Of a DNA stretch of 64,000 nucleotides, positions 8,056 to 16,387 are shown in pieces; the first letter of the stretch is position 1, and every line of letters starts with the position of its first letter. The notes below the pieces were generated by a model that ran no database searches, was not told the origin of the DNA, and saw only the letters and a program-made list of their open reading frames with translations. Position numbers and translations under genes: made by a program. This DNA comes from JAMLJG01 sp035327585 (GTDB lineage Bacteria; Verrucomicrobiota; Kiritimatiellia; CAIVKH01). The DNA lies in contig DAOLDD010000001.1 in assembly GCA_035327585.1 (NCBI GenBank), positions 1-64,000 on the forward strand, written 5' to 3'.

Positions 8056-9195
8056 ATGAACATTGTCGTATTGCGTGAGAACACCAGCGGTGAACGACGG
8101 ATTCCCCTGATCCCGCCGTCCGCAGAAAAACTCGTGAAGCTGGGCGCGAACGTGCAGATCGAATCGGGCCTCGGCGCCACGATCGGGCTTGCCGATGAGG
8201 CCTACACCAAGGTCGGCGCGCAAATCTTCCCGGACCGGCCCGCGGCGCTCGCGGCGGCCGATCTCGTGCTCCGCCTCCGGAAGCCGGATCCCGCGGATCT
8301 CCCGTCGATCAAAAAAGGCGCGCTGCATGTCAGCTATCTCGACCCCTTCAACGAGAAGGCCCTGGTCCGGGCGCTCGCCGCTTCCGGAGTCAGCGCGTTC
8401 AGCCTCGAATTGATTCCGCGATCCACCATCGCGCAAAAGATGGATGTCCTGAGCTCCCAAGCGAATCTGGCGGGCTACGTCGCGGTGGTCCTGGCCGCCC
8501 AGCGGCTCGACAAAATTTTCCCGATGATGTCGACCCCGGCGGGCACCATTGCGCCGGCGCGCGTCTTCATCATCGGCGCGGGCGTCGCGGGCTTGCAAGC
8601 CATCGCCACCGCCAAGCGCATGGGCGCGATCGTGGAGGCGTTCGACACGCGCGCCGTCGTGGAGGAACAGGTCAAGTCGCTCGGCGCAAAATTCGTCAAA
8701 GTGGACCTCGGCGAGACCGGCCAGACCAAGGACGGCTACGCGAAGGCGCTGACGGAGGAGCAGCTCGCCAAGCAGCGCGAAGCGATGGCCCGCCATTGCG
8801 CCGGAGCCGACGTGGTGATCACGACTGCCCAGGTCTTCGGGCGCCCGGCCCCGCGCATTCTGACCGCCGCAATGGTCGCCGGCATGAAGCCGGGCAGCAT
8901 CGTCGTCGACCTCGCGATCGAAACCGGCGGCAACGTTGAAGGCGCGGTGCTCGACCAGGAGGTCGAAGTCAACGGCGTCCGCATCATCGGCCTCGGCAAC
9001 CTCCCGGGCCGGGTGCCGGTGCATGCCAGCCAGATGTTTTCCAGCAACCTCGTTAATTTCGTCGAACACTTTTGGGACAAAACGAACAAGACGTTCGACC
9101 TGCGGATGGACGACGAAATCATCAAAGGCAGTTTGGTCACGCACGGCGGCGAAGTCGTGCACCCGGTGATCAAGCCGCTGATTGGGAAGGAATAA
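8056..9195 (+). CDS. pntAA: NAD(P) transhydrogenase subunit alpha, part 1
   Basis: This 379-residue NAD(H)-binding domain I of the proton-translocating transhydrogenase sits on the cytoplasmic side of the membrane. It starts ENTSGERRIPLIPPSAEKL as in the alanine dehydrogenase/PntA family. The Rossmann loop GAGVAG is at 174-179, followed by AFDTRAVVEEQVKSLGAKF. GAAGG-type Shine-Dalgarno (GAAGG, seven bases before the ATG at 8056) supports the start. The alpha chain is split, with membrane part PntAB encoded next, as in many non-enteric bacteria. Confidence 0.96.
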   Translation: MNIVVLRENTSGERRIPLIPPSAEKLVKLGANVQIESGLGATIGLADEAYTKVGAQIFPDRPAALAAADLVLRLRKPDPADLPSIKKGALHVSYLDPFNEKALVRALAASGVSAFSLELIPRSTIAQKMDVLSSQANLAGYVAVVLAAQRLDKIFPMMSTPAGTIAPARVFIIGAGVAGLQAIATAKRMGAIVEAFDTRAVVEEQVKSLGAKFVKVDLGETGQTKDGYAKALTEEQLAKQREAMARHCAGADVVITTAQVFGRPAPRILTAAMVAGMKPGSIVVDLAIETGGNVEGAVLDQEVEVNGVRIIGLGNLPGRVPVHASQMFSSNLVNFVEHFWDKTNKTFDLRMDDEIIKGSLVTHGGEVVHPVIKPLIGKE

Positions 9196-9200
9196 TTGTC

Positions 9201-9488
9201 ATGATGCTCCTGCTGTTTGTTTTCGTCCTGGCGATCTTCCTCGGCGTCGAGCTGATCGCCAAGGTTCCCTCCCAGTTGCACACGCCGCTGATGTCCGGGT
9301 CGAACGCCATCTCCGGCATCACCATCGTCGCCGCCATCATCGCGGCGGGCGTGGATGACGGGCACTGGCAGACGACCCTCCTGGGCACGCTCGCAATGGC
9401 ACTGGCCACGGTGAATGTCGTGGGCGGCTACCTGGTCACCAACCGCATGCTCGGCATGTTCCGCAAGAAGGATGGAGGCGCCAAGTAA
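9201..9488 (+). CDS. pntAB: NAD(P) transhydrogenase subunit alpha, part 2
   Basis: This 95-residue membrane piece of domain II begins 5 bases after pntAA. It has three hydrophobic helices (about 2-20, 34-51 and 58-80) and the sequence VPSQLHTPLMSGSNAISGI, a hallmark of the alpha-chain membrane domain. The short ATG start at 9201 is chosen because the longer frame runs back into pntAA. With PntAA and PntB it moves protons inward while reducing NADP+ with NADH. Confidence 0.93.
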   Translation: MMLLLFVFVLAIFLGVELIAKVPSQLHTPLMSGSNAISGITIVAAIIAAGVDDGHWQTTLLGTLAMALATVNVVGGYLVTNRMLGMFRKKDGGAK

Positions 9489-9489
9489 G

Positions 9490-10863
<1,374 letters not shown>

Positions 10864-10867
10864 TCCG

Positions 10868-11593
10868 GTGGAGCTGAAGCCTGCCCCCGCGCGCGGCGTC
10901 ATGATGCGCACGCTCTGCTTTCCCGACGACGCGGCGCTCTCCAGCGAACTGGCGCGGACGCTCGCCGGCGCGCTGGCCGGTCCCCATGCGGCGCCCACCG
11001 GCATCATGCTGGCTGGCGGCTCCACACCGCTCGCCGCGTACGCGCTGCTCGCCGGCATGAACCCCGCGATCGACCCGAACGTCCGCATCCTCTTTTCCGA
11101 CGACCGGCATGTGCCCCCGGATCACCCGCAAAGCAACTTCAAACACATCGCCCCCCTGCTCCTGCGGGCGGGCATCGGAGAATCGAGGATACTGCGCATA
11201 CGCGGCGAGTATTCGTTGGATGACGCTGTGCAGGATTTCGATACGCAGTTGAAAGCCTTCTTCGCGGCGGGCGGCGTCGTTCCACTGGGCCTGCTCGGTT
11301 TGGGCGCCGACGGACATACGGCGTCCCTGTTCACGCCGGATGATCTGAAGCGCGCCGAGGGAAAGCTCGCCGTGGGCGTGCAGCGTCCCGACGGCCTCCG
11401 CGGCGTGAGCGCGACGCCCGGCGTGCTGGCCCGGGTCCAACGCATCCTGTTCGTTGTCGCCGGCGCGGGAAAGAAGGCGATGGCGGAACAGTTGGTGCGG
11501 AAGCCCACCGCCATCACCGCCGGCCTCGCCGTGCGCGGCCATCGCGGTACGGAATTGTGGACGGATCTCGCGGCCTGGCCGCTGGGGAAGTGA
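10868..11593 (+). CDS. pgl: 6-phosphogluconolactonase
   Basis: This enzyme hydrolyses 6-phosphogluconolactone, the product of Zwf. It has the NagB/DevB-type fold marks LAGGSTPLAAYALLA, FSDDRHVPPDHPQSNF and the LGLGADGHTASLF loop. The GTG at 10868 lies four bases after the pntB stop and has AAGGG eight bases upstream, giving 241 residues. An ATG at 10901 without a Shine-Dalgarno would give 230 residues. Length fits the family either way. Its place behind pntB ties it to NADPH supply although zwf is on the opposite strand. Confidence 0.92.
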   Translation: MELKPAPARGVMMRTLCFPDDAALSSELARTLAGALAGPHAAPTGIMLAGGSTPLAAYALLAGMNPAIDPNVRILFSDDRHVPPDHPQSNFKHIAPLLLRAGIGESRILRIRGEYSLDDAVQDFDTQLKAFFAAGGVVPLGLLGLGADGHTASLFTPDDLKRAEGKLAVGVQRPDGLRGVSATPGVLARVQRILFVVAGAGKKAMAEQLVRKPTAITAGLAVRGHRGTELWTDLAAWPLGK

Positions 11594-11611
11594 TTCCCGC
11601 GGCGGAAGAGC

Positions 11612-11658
11612 GCGGTCAGCGACCGCGTCTACAGTGCCTGTAGCCGCGCACGTTGGGA
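11612..11658. repeat. Dispersed repeat: GCGGTCAGCGACCGCG...CTGTAGCCGCGC
   Basis: GCGGTCAGCGACCGCGTCT followed by ACAG (11612-11634) matches 35070-35092 with one change, and CTGTAGCCGCGCACGTTGGG (11638-11657) matches 7812 and 5400. The convergent pgl and rhomboid genes flank it. No T-run follows the hairpin, so a terminator role is unproven. Confidence 0.6.
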
Positions 11659-11674
11659 GCGTTAGACATTCACA

Positions 11675-12496
11675 TCACCGCGAGCGGGAGCGGCTCGCCG
11701 CTTCGAGTCGCTTGCGCTCCGAGGGGGTGAGTGCGTGGATTCCTTCGCGCGCGATTTTTTCAAGCAAACGGTCCACCTCGAGCGTTTCGTCCTGAACCCG
11801 ACGGTCGGCTCGCGCCTGCCGGCTGCGGCGCCAGCGCGCCGAAAAATATCCACCCAAATCGCGGAGCAATTCCGGACGGAACACCGCCGCCGTGTAGAAG
11901 AATCCCGCCACCGCGCCCGCGAGATGGGCGGAGTAGGCGATTCCGCCCACGCCCGGCGACATGACGAACAGCATCTGGACCGCGCCCAGCAGCACGGCAA
12001 GCACCCACGCCTTCAGCGTCACCGGAAACACCAGCATCACCAGCACCGTCACCTCGCGGCGGGGATAGAGCACCGCAAAGGCGGAGAGCAGGCCGAAGAT
12101 CGCCGCCGATGCGCCGATGCAGATATCGTCGTAGGCATCAATCATCAGCCAGCCGAGCCCGCCCAGCAGGCCGGAAATCAGATAGAGCACGCTGAAATGC
12201 CGGCGCCCGATGCTGCGTTCCACTTCCGAACCAAGGAAATAGAGCATCAACATGTTCAGCAGCAGATGAAACGGCCCGCCGTGCAGGAACTGATACGTCA
12301 CGAATTGCCAGATCCGTCCCTGCAGAATGCCCGGCATGCTCAGCCCGAAGAACGGCCCCCACGGCAGTTGGAACGCATGGGTGAGAATCTGGAGCAGGTA
12401 GACGCCGATATTCGCCAGCAGCAACCAGAAAGTGACCACCGGCAACCCCAGCTTCAATCGCCATGTGTAGAACGACATGCCGCCAATAAACCACAT
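11675..12496 (-). CDS. Rhomboid family intramembrane serine protease
   Basis: This is an inner-membrane protease with at least six hydrophobic helices. The catalytic serine lies in the GASAAIFGLL motif and the catalytic histidine in AHLAGAVAG, and FLHGGPFHLLLNMLMLYFLG is the family's second helix with its conserved Asn. After the last helix there is a cytosolic tail ending VDRLLEKIAREGIHALTPSERKRLEAAS, a short helical module seen on some rhomboids. The start at 12496 (MWFIGGMSFYTW, 273 residues) is preferred; 12478 is possible. The longer frame to 12595 would translate repeat DNA. The substrate is unknown. Confidence 0.9.
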   Translation of the reverse strand: MWFIGGMSFYTWRLKLGLPVVTFWLLLANIGVYLLQILTHAFQLPWGPFFGLSMPGILQGRIWQFVTYQFLHGGPFHLLLNMLMLYFLGSEVERSIGRRHFSVLYLISGLLGGLGWLMIDAYDDICIGASAAIFGLLSAFAVLYPRREVTVLVMLVFPVTLKAWVLAVLLGAVQMLFVMSPGVGGIAYSAHLAGAVAGFFYTAAVFRPELLRDLGGYFSARWRRSRQARADRRVQDETLEVDRLLEKIAREGIHALTPSERKRLEAASRSRSR

Positions 12497-12559
12497 TCGC
12501 GGCCCGATCTCCAGACCAGGACGTTTCCTTTCACCACCCGCTTCGCTTCCACCTTCGCC

Positions 12560-12680
12560 GAGCCTTCGGCGGACAGGGGAGTTCACGGAGATCACGAAGA
12601 AGCCATTTTTGGGGGGAGAAATTGGTCAAAAATTCGCTGCTCCCTCCGTGTCTCCGTGCGCTCCGTGGTGAATTCCGGAT
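12560..12680. repeat. Dispersed repeat: CACGGAG family, copy 2
   Basis: Two arms face each other. GAGTTCACGGAGATCACGAA is at 12580-12599, and CTCCGTGTCTCCGTGCGCTC at 12644-12663, reading on the minus strand as GAGCGCACGGAGACACGGAG. A GCCTTCGGCGGACAGGGG word at 12561-12578 precedes them. The block fills the gap between the rhomboid start and the tRNA promoter. It matches the copy at 4171. Confidence 0.6.
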
Positions 12681-12704
12681 TTGCCGGACGAACGCATACG
12701 AATT

Positions 12705-12733
12705 TTGACATCCGCTTCGTCCTGCTCTATGTT
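12705..12733 (+). promoter_or_regulatory. Sigma70-type promoter for tRNA-Lys
   Basis: A perfect TTGACA box (12705-12710) is separated by 17 bases from TATGTT (12728-12733). The expected start near 12740 lies about ten bases before the tRNA. This is the cleanest promoter seen in the window and could also serve the lpxL gene, which begins ten bases after the tRNA. Confidence 0.75.
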
Positions 12734-12750
12734 CGCCACTTGCTGTTTAT

Positions 12751-12823
12751 GGGCCGGTAGCTCAGTTGGTAGAGCACGAGACTTTTAATCTTGTGGTCGA
12801 GGGTTCGAGTCCCTCCCGGCTCA
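12751..12823 (+). tRNA. tRNA-Lys (anticodon TTT)
   Basis: The 73-base cloverleaf starts GGGCCGGTAGCTCAGTTGGT. The acceptor stem pairs GGGCCGG with CCGGCTC (one G-T pair), with discriminator A. The anticodon loop reads CTTTTAA, giving anticodon TTT, lysine. The T arm is GAGGGTTCGAGTCCCTC. CCA is not encoded; the next bases are CTTTTTC. Confidence 0.97.
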
Positions 12824-12832
12824 CTTTTTCCC

Positions 12833-13816
12833 ATGACGCGCCGCCGATTCAGAGCCGGGCTGGAGGTGGGCCTGGCCCGCGCCGGGCTGGCGATCATCCC
12901 GCGGCTATCCCGTCCCGCGCTCCGTCGTGTCGCGAACATCCTCGGCCGGCTGGCCATGCGGTTCGGTGGGCCGCGCGTCCGCCAGGTCGCCCTCGCCAAT
13001 CTCGAGCGGGTCTTTCCCGGGAAGACGGATGCTGAACGGCGAGCCATCCTCGCCCATTCGTTCCAGACCTTCGCGCTCTCCATGCTCGACGTATTCTGGC
13101 TCGCACGCGACACCCGGCGCCGGATTGGCGAGCTGATGGAACTCGATCCCAGCTACGACGCCATCATCGCGCCCGGCCCGATGATCTGCGTCACGGCGCA
13201 TCTCGGCAACTGGGAGATTCTCGGGATGGCCGTCAGCCATCGAAGCGGTGAGCCGCTGGCCAGCGTCGCGGCCACGCTCAAGAATCGGCGGGTGGACGAA
13301 CTCTTCCGCGGGCTGCGCGAGACCACCGGGCAGGAAGTCGTGCCCCGGCGCGGCGCGGTGCGCCCCTTGTTGAAGACCCTGCGTGAAGGGCGCAAAATCG
13401 CCCTCGTTCTCGACCAGAACACGAAGCCGTACGATGGCGGGATCTTCGTCGATTTCCTGGGCCTGCCCGCGCCGATCTCCACCGCCGCGGCCCTGCTGGC
13501 CCTTCGCACCGGCGCCCCGGTGGTCGTGGGGTTCTCGCTGCCCACGCCGGACGGACGCTACACCACCGCGCCGCTCGTCCACGTGCCGACCGCCGACCTG
13601 CCCGGGGACCAGGACGAAGCCGTGCGCATACTCACCACCCGCATTGCGCAGATCCTCGGCGAGCAAATCCGGCGCACCCCGGAATTCTGGGTGTGGAGCT
13701 ACAAGCGGTGGAAGCTCATCCCGCCCGGCGCTCGCGCGGAGGATTATCCCGCCTATGCCCGGCCCCTGCGCCAGTCCGATTTGGTGCGCGCCCAGAAGCG
13801 ATCCACATCCGAATAA
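12833..13816 (+). CDS. Lipid A biosynthesis acyltransferase (LpxL/HtrB type)
   Basis: This 327-residue inner-membrane-associated enzyme adds a secondary acyl chain to Kdo2-lipid A or its equivalent. It carries the HLGNWE motif (H-x4-E catalytic pair near residue 123), the LVLDQNTKPYDGGIFVDFLG stretch and the EFWVWSYKRWK C-terminal signature of the family. The ATG at 12833 starts ten bases after tRNA-Lys; the frame can extend into the tRNA but that is not credible. Together with LptD it shows that the cell builds lipopolysaccharide. Which secondary position is acylated is unknown. Confidence 0.9.
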   Translation: MTRRRFRAGLEVGLARAGLAIIPRLSRPALRRVANILGRLAMRFGGPRVRQVALANLERVFPGKTDAERRAILAHSFQTFALSMLDVFWLARDTRRRIGELMELDPSYDAIIAPGPMICVTAHLGNWEILGMAVSHRSGEPLASVAATLKNRRVDELFRGLRETTGQEVVPRRGAVRPLLKTLREGRKIALVLDQNTKPYDGGIFVDFLGLPAPISTAAALLALRTGAPVVVGFSLPTPDGRYTTAPLVHVPTADLPGDQDEAVRILTTRIAQILGEQIRRTPEFWVWSYKRWKLIPPGARAEDYPAYARPLRQSDLVRAQKRSTSE

Positions 13817-14055
13817 CGTCATTCAACGCCCGGCTGCGCTCGCCCCGATGGGAGGGGAACTTCTTCACCTGCCGGATGAACCGGCAGGGGCCGGACTGGA
13901 TTTGCAGGATCGGTAGCCCCCGACCTTCTTCACCTGCCGGACAAGCCGGCAGGGGCCGGTCCGCGGCACTATAACCCGCCCCCTGCCCGCAATAGCGCGA
14001 AGCGCGACGGCGGGAGCGCAAGTTCCGTCAGCTACGGGCGTGCCGCGCGACCTCT
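13817..14055. repeat. Intergenic palindrome pair between convergent lpxL and glgC
   Basis: Two 35-base copies lie at 13860-13894 and 13925-13959. Each reads CTTCTTCACCTGCCGG, a 5-base loop, CCGGCAGGGGCCGG. The stem CCTGCCGG/CCGGCAGG is perfect in both while the loops differ (ATGAA and ACAAG). Nothing coding is seen between the two genes. The hairpins have no T-run, so they are repeats first and possible terminators second. Confidence 0.65.
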
Positions 14056-15282
14056 TCAGACGCGGAAGCCGGCGGGGATCACGGCGTTTTTCGGGATGAC
14101 GATCACGCCATCGCAGATCGTATAGAGCGGATGCGTTACGTTCGGTTTGCCGTCGGGCGAGATGTAGGCGCCGTCGCCGATGCGCGCGTTCTTGTCCACG
14201 ATCGCGTTCTTGATGTAGCAATCGCGCCCGATGCCGAGCTTGACCTCGCCCGGCTCCGGTTCCCGTTCGTAGTAGTCCGCGCCCATGATGACGGAATGCT
14301 CGATCACCGTCCCGTCGCCCACGACCGCGCGAATGCCGACGATCGAGTGCAGGATGCGGTGTCCGGAAATGATGCAGCCTTCGGACAACAGGCAGCGATT
14401 CAGGTCGCAGCAATTGATCTTCGACGGCGGCAGATAGCGCATGTCGGTGTAGATCGGCGCCTTCGGCTCGTAGAAGTTGAACTCCGGCAGCGGGTCCGTG
14501 AGGGAAAGATTGGTTTCCCAGAAGGAATACAGGGTTCCGATATCCCGCCAGAAGCCGTCGAAAATATAGCTGAACACCTTGTTCGTTTTGATCGCCGACG
14601 GAATGATGTGTTTGCCGAAGTCGGGCTGGTCCGTCTCCAACAATTTGCGCAGCACCTCGCGGTTGAAGACATAAATGCCCATGCTGGCGAGGTATCGCTC
14701 CTCCTTGTGGCCCGGCGAGCGAAGCGCATCGAGCGCGGGCGTATTGCCCGGCTTCTCAACGAAATTAACGATTTGCTGCCTGGCATCCACCTGCATGATG
14801 CCGAGGGCGCCCGCTTCGCCGCGCGGGACGGGCTTGGTGCAGATGGTCACCTCCGCACCGTTCGCTTCGTGCTGGCGGATCACTTCGCGGAAATCCATGC
14901 GATAGAGCTGGTCGCCGGAGAGAATGATCACATAGTCCGGCTCTTCCTCGATGAAGTAGCGGAAGCTTTGGCGGACCGCGTCGGCTGTGCCTTGGAACCA
15001 CTTTTCCGAACTGGGCGTCTGCTGCGCGGCCAGGATGCGCACGTAGCCTTGGGAGAACTGGTCAAAGCGGTAGGTGCGCGAAATGTGGCGATGCAGCGAC
15101 TCGCTGTTGAACTGCGTCAGCAGGTAAATCGAGCGGATGCCGCTGTTGATGCAGTTGCTGACCGGGATGTCGATCAGCCGGTACTTCCCCGCGATCGGCA
15201 CGGCCGGCTTCGACCGTTCCATCGTCAACGGCAACAACCGCGTCCCCTGCCCCCCGCCCAAAATCACGCTCACTGCATTCAT
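14056..15282 (-). CDS. glgC: Glucose-1-phosphate adenylyltransferase
   Basis: This 408-residue enzyme makes ADP-glucose, the committed step of glycogen synthesis. The nucleotidyl-transfer loop GGGQGTRLLPLT is at 9-20, with KPAVPIAGKYRLIDIPVSNC after it, the WFQGTADAVRQ motif near 95, and GDQLYRMDF near 124-132. A C-terminal left-handed beta-helix repeat region (GCIISGHRI, GIRAVVGDGTVIEHSVIMGA, IGRDCYIKNAIVD) completes the fold. No other glycogen gene is adjacent, so it is a stand-alone gene here. Confidence 0.95.
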   Translation of the reverse strand: MNAVSVILGGGQGTRLLPLTMERSKPAVPIAGKYRLIDIPVSNCINSGIRSIYLLTQFNSESLHRHISRTYRFDQFSQGYVRILAAQQTPSSEKWFQGTADAVRQSFRYFIEEEPDYVIILSGDQLYRMDFREVIRQHEANGAEVTICTKPVPRGEAGALGIMQVDARQQIVNFVEKPGNTPALDALRSPGHKEERYLASMGIYVFNREVLRKLLETDQPDFGKHIIPSAIKTNKVFSYIFDGFWRDIGTLYSFWETNLSLTDPLPEFNFYEPKAPIYTDMRYLPPSKINCCDLNRCLLSEGCIISGHRILHSIVGIRAVVGDGTVIEHSVIMGADYYEREPEPGEVKLGIGRDCYIKNAIVDKNARIGDGAYISPDGKPNVTHPLYTICDGVIVIPKNAVIPAGFRV

Positions 15283-15343
15283 TTTTCAGAGCTCCTTGTT
15301 CAGCACGGAAACAATCAAAGCGCTTGACCCGCTCTTAATAGCG

Positions 15344-15374
15344 CACGACCCCAAGCGTTGAACTTGGGGTCGTG
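15344..15374. terminator. 12-bp hairpin between lipoprotein gene and glgC
   Basis: CACGACCCCAAG (15344-15355) and CTTGGGGTCGTG (15363-15374) form a perfect 12-bp stem with a seven-base loop. It sits 33 bases after the stop of the lipoprotein gene on the minus strand and 62 bases before glgC. There is no T-run on either side, so factor-independent termination would be weak. It may stabilise the 3' end or act in the glgC leader. Confidence 0.45.
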
Positions 15375-15406
15375 GCATCCATCACGATGACAACTCGGCA
15401 ACAAAT

Positions 15407-16297
15407 TTATTCTGTTGAACCCGAACCACCGGTTCCGCCCTCCTGGCTACCTTGGGTCGTAATCGTAATAATTCCGAACGTGCCGCGGGAAATCGCATCC
15501 ACGCGTGAGACGATCGGGCTGTCCTTCTCAATCCAGGTTCCTTCGAGGCGATACTGCACATTGGCCTCGGTGATCGCGTAGGTGTTGATGGTTTCTACCG
15601 TTACCTCGCTGGAGCTCGATTTGGTGGTGTTCCCAGTTGTGGTGGTTTCGCGGCTGATCACCGCGCCGGTCTGGTTGTCGATGACCGTGGTGGTCACCGT
15701 CTGGCTATAGAAGGGATCGCCCGGAACGCCGACGGTCAGGATTTCCGTGATCGTCGTGTTCTTGCCGTTATTGGTCGTGAAGGTTTGGGTTTTGCCCTGC
15801 TGGTCGGTGGTCGTCTGATTGCTGGAGGAGCCGTTTGAGATGACCTTCGTTTCCGTGGTCGACTTCACGTCGTCGACCGAGATGGCGTGAATGATTCCGA
15901 CGAATTCCACATCCTTCTGGGCCACTCCGTCCTTGCCCGCCCAGGAGATCTGCGACTGGACCAATTCTGCGCCCGGGGGATAGGTTCCATCTTCGCGCGC
16001 GTTCGACACGAGACCGGGCGAGCCGACCGAACCCTCATAACGGGAGCCCTGGCTGTCGATTACTTCAACCCGGTTGCCGGTCTGCCGGATCGTGAGGGAG
16101 GAGATCGTGCCTGCGCTCGTACGATCCACGGCACGTCCATTGATGTTGCCGTTGTACACGCCGGAGAAATTGATGTTGATCCCCGCCCCTTGCGAGGTGT
16201 TCAGCGAGGTGCTGTTGGAGGACCAATCACACCCGGCGCCGGCAAACAATCCGACGGCCGCCAGCGCGGAAAACAGAAATACCCTCTTCATCTTCAT
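15407..16297 (-). CDS. Secreted lipoprotein rich in Ser/Thr/Asn
   Basis: This 296-residue protein starts with a lipoprotein signal (MKMKRVFLFSALAAVGLFAGAGC), the lipidated Cys being residue 23. GGAG six bases before the ATG supports the start. The first third resembles a beta-rich domain (FSGVYNGNINGR, LTIRQTGNRVEVIDSQGSRY) in which a compound is scored against sequence change; the middle is low-complexity Thr/Ser/Asn/Gln with repeated TTT and SSS runs; the end is Gly/Ser. It is probably an outer-membrane-anchored surface protein. The family is not recognised. Confidence 0.7.
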   Translation of the reverse strand: MKMKRVFLFSALAAVGLFAGAGCDWSSNSTSLNTSQGAGININFSGVYNGNINGRAVDRTSAGTISSLTIRQTGNRVEVIDSQGSRYEGSVGSPGLVSNAREDGTYPPGAELVQSQISWAGKDGVAQKDVEFVGIIHAISVDDVKSTTETKVISNGSSSNQTTTDQQGKTQTFTTNNGKNTTITEILTVGVPGDPFYSQTVTTTVIDNQTGAVISRETTTTGNTTKSSSSEVTVETINTYAITEANVQYRLEGTWIEKDSPIVSRVDAISRGTFGIITITTQGSQEGGTGGSGSTE

Positions 16298-16336
16298 GCC
16301 GATCTCCTATGCAGGGCGCAGTTGCAGTTCATGTCG

Positions 16337-16366
16337 ACACTACGGCAGAGCCGCACGCGCGGTCAA
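16337..16366 (-). promoter_or_regulatory. Possible promoter for the lipoprotein gene
   Basis: On the minus strand TTGACC (16366-16361) is followed after 18 bases by TAGTGT (16342-16337), 40 bases before the ATG. The -35 is good, the -10 weak. It would let the lipoprotein be expressed separately from the giant gene that ends 90 bases upstream. Confidence 0.4.
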
Positions 16367-16387
16367 CGCCATAGTCTCATCCAATCG

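Noticed and set aside
12751..12823. tRNA-Lys as insertion site of an integrative element
   Set aside because: There is no integrase, no second copy of the tRNA 3' end, and the neighbours (rhomboid, lpxL) are ordinary chromosomal genes.
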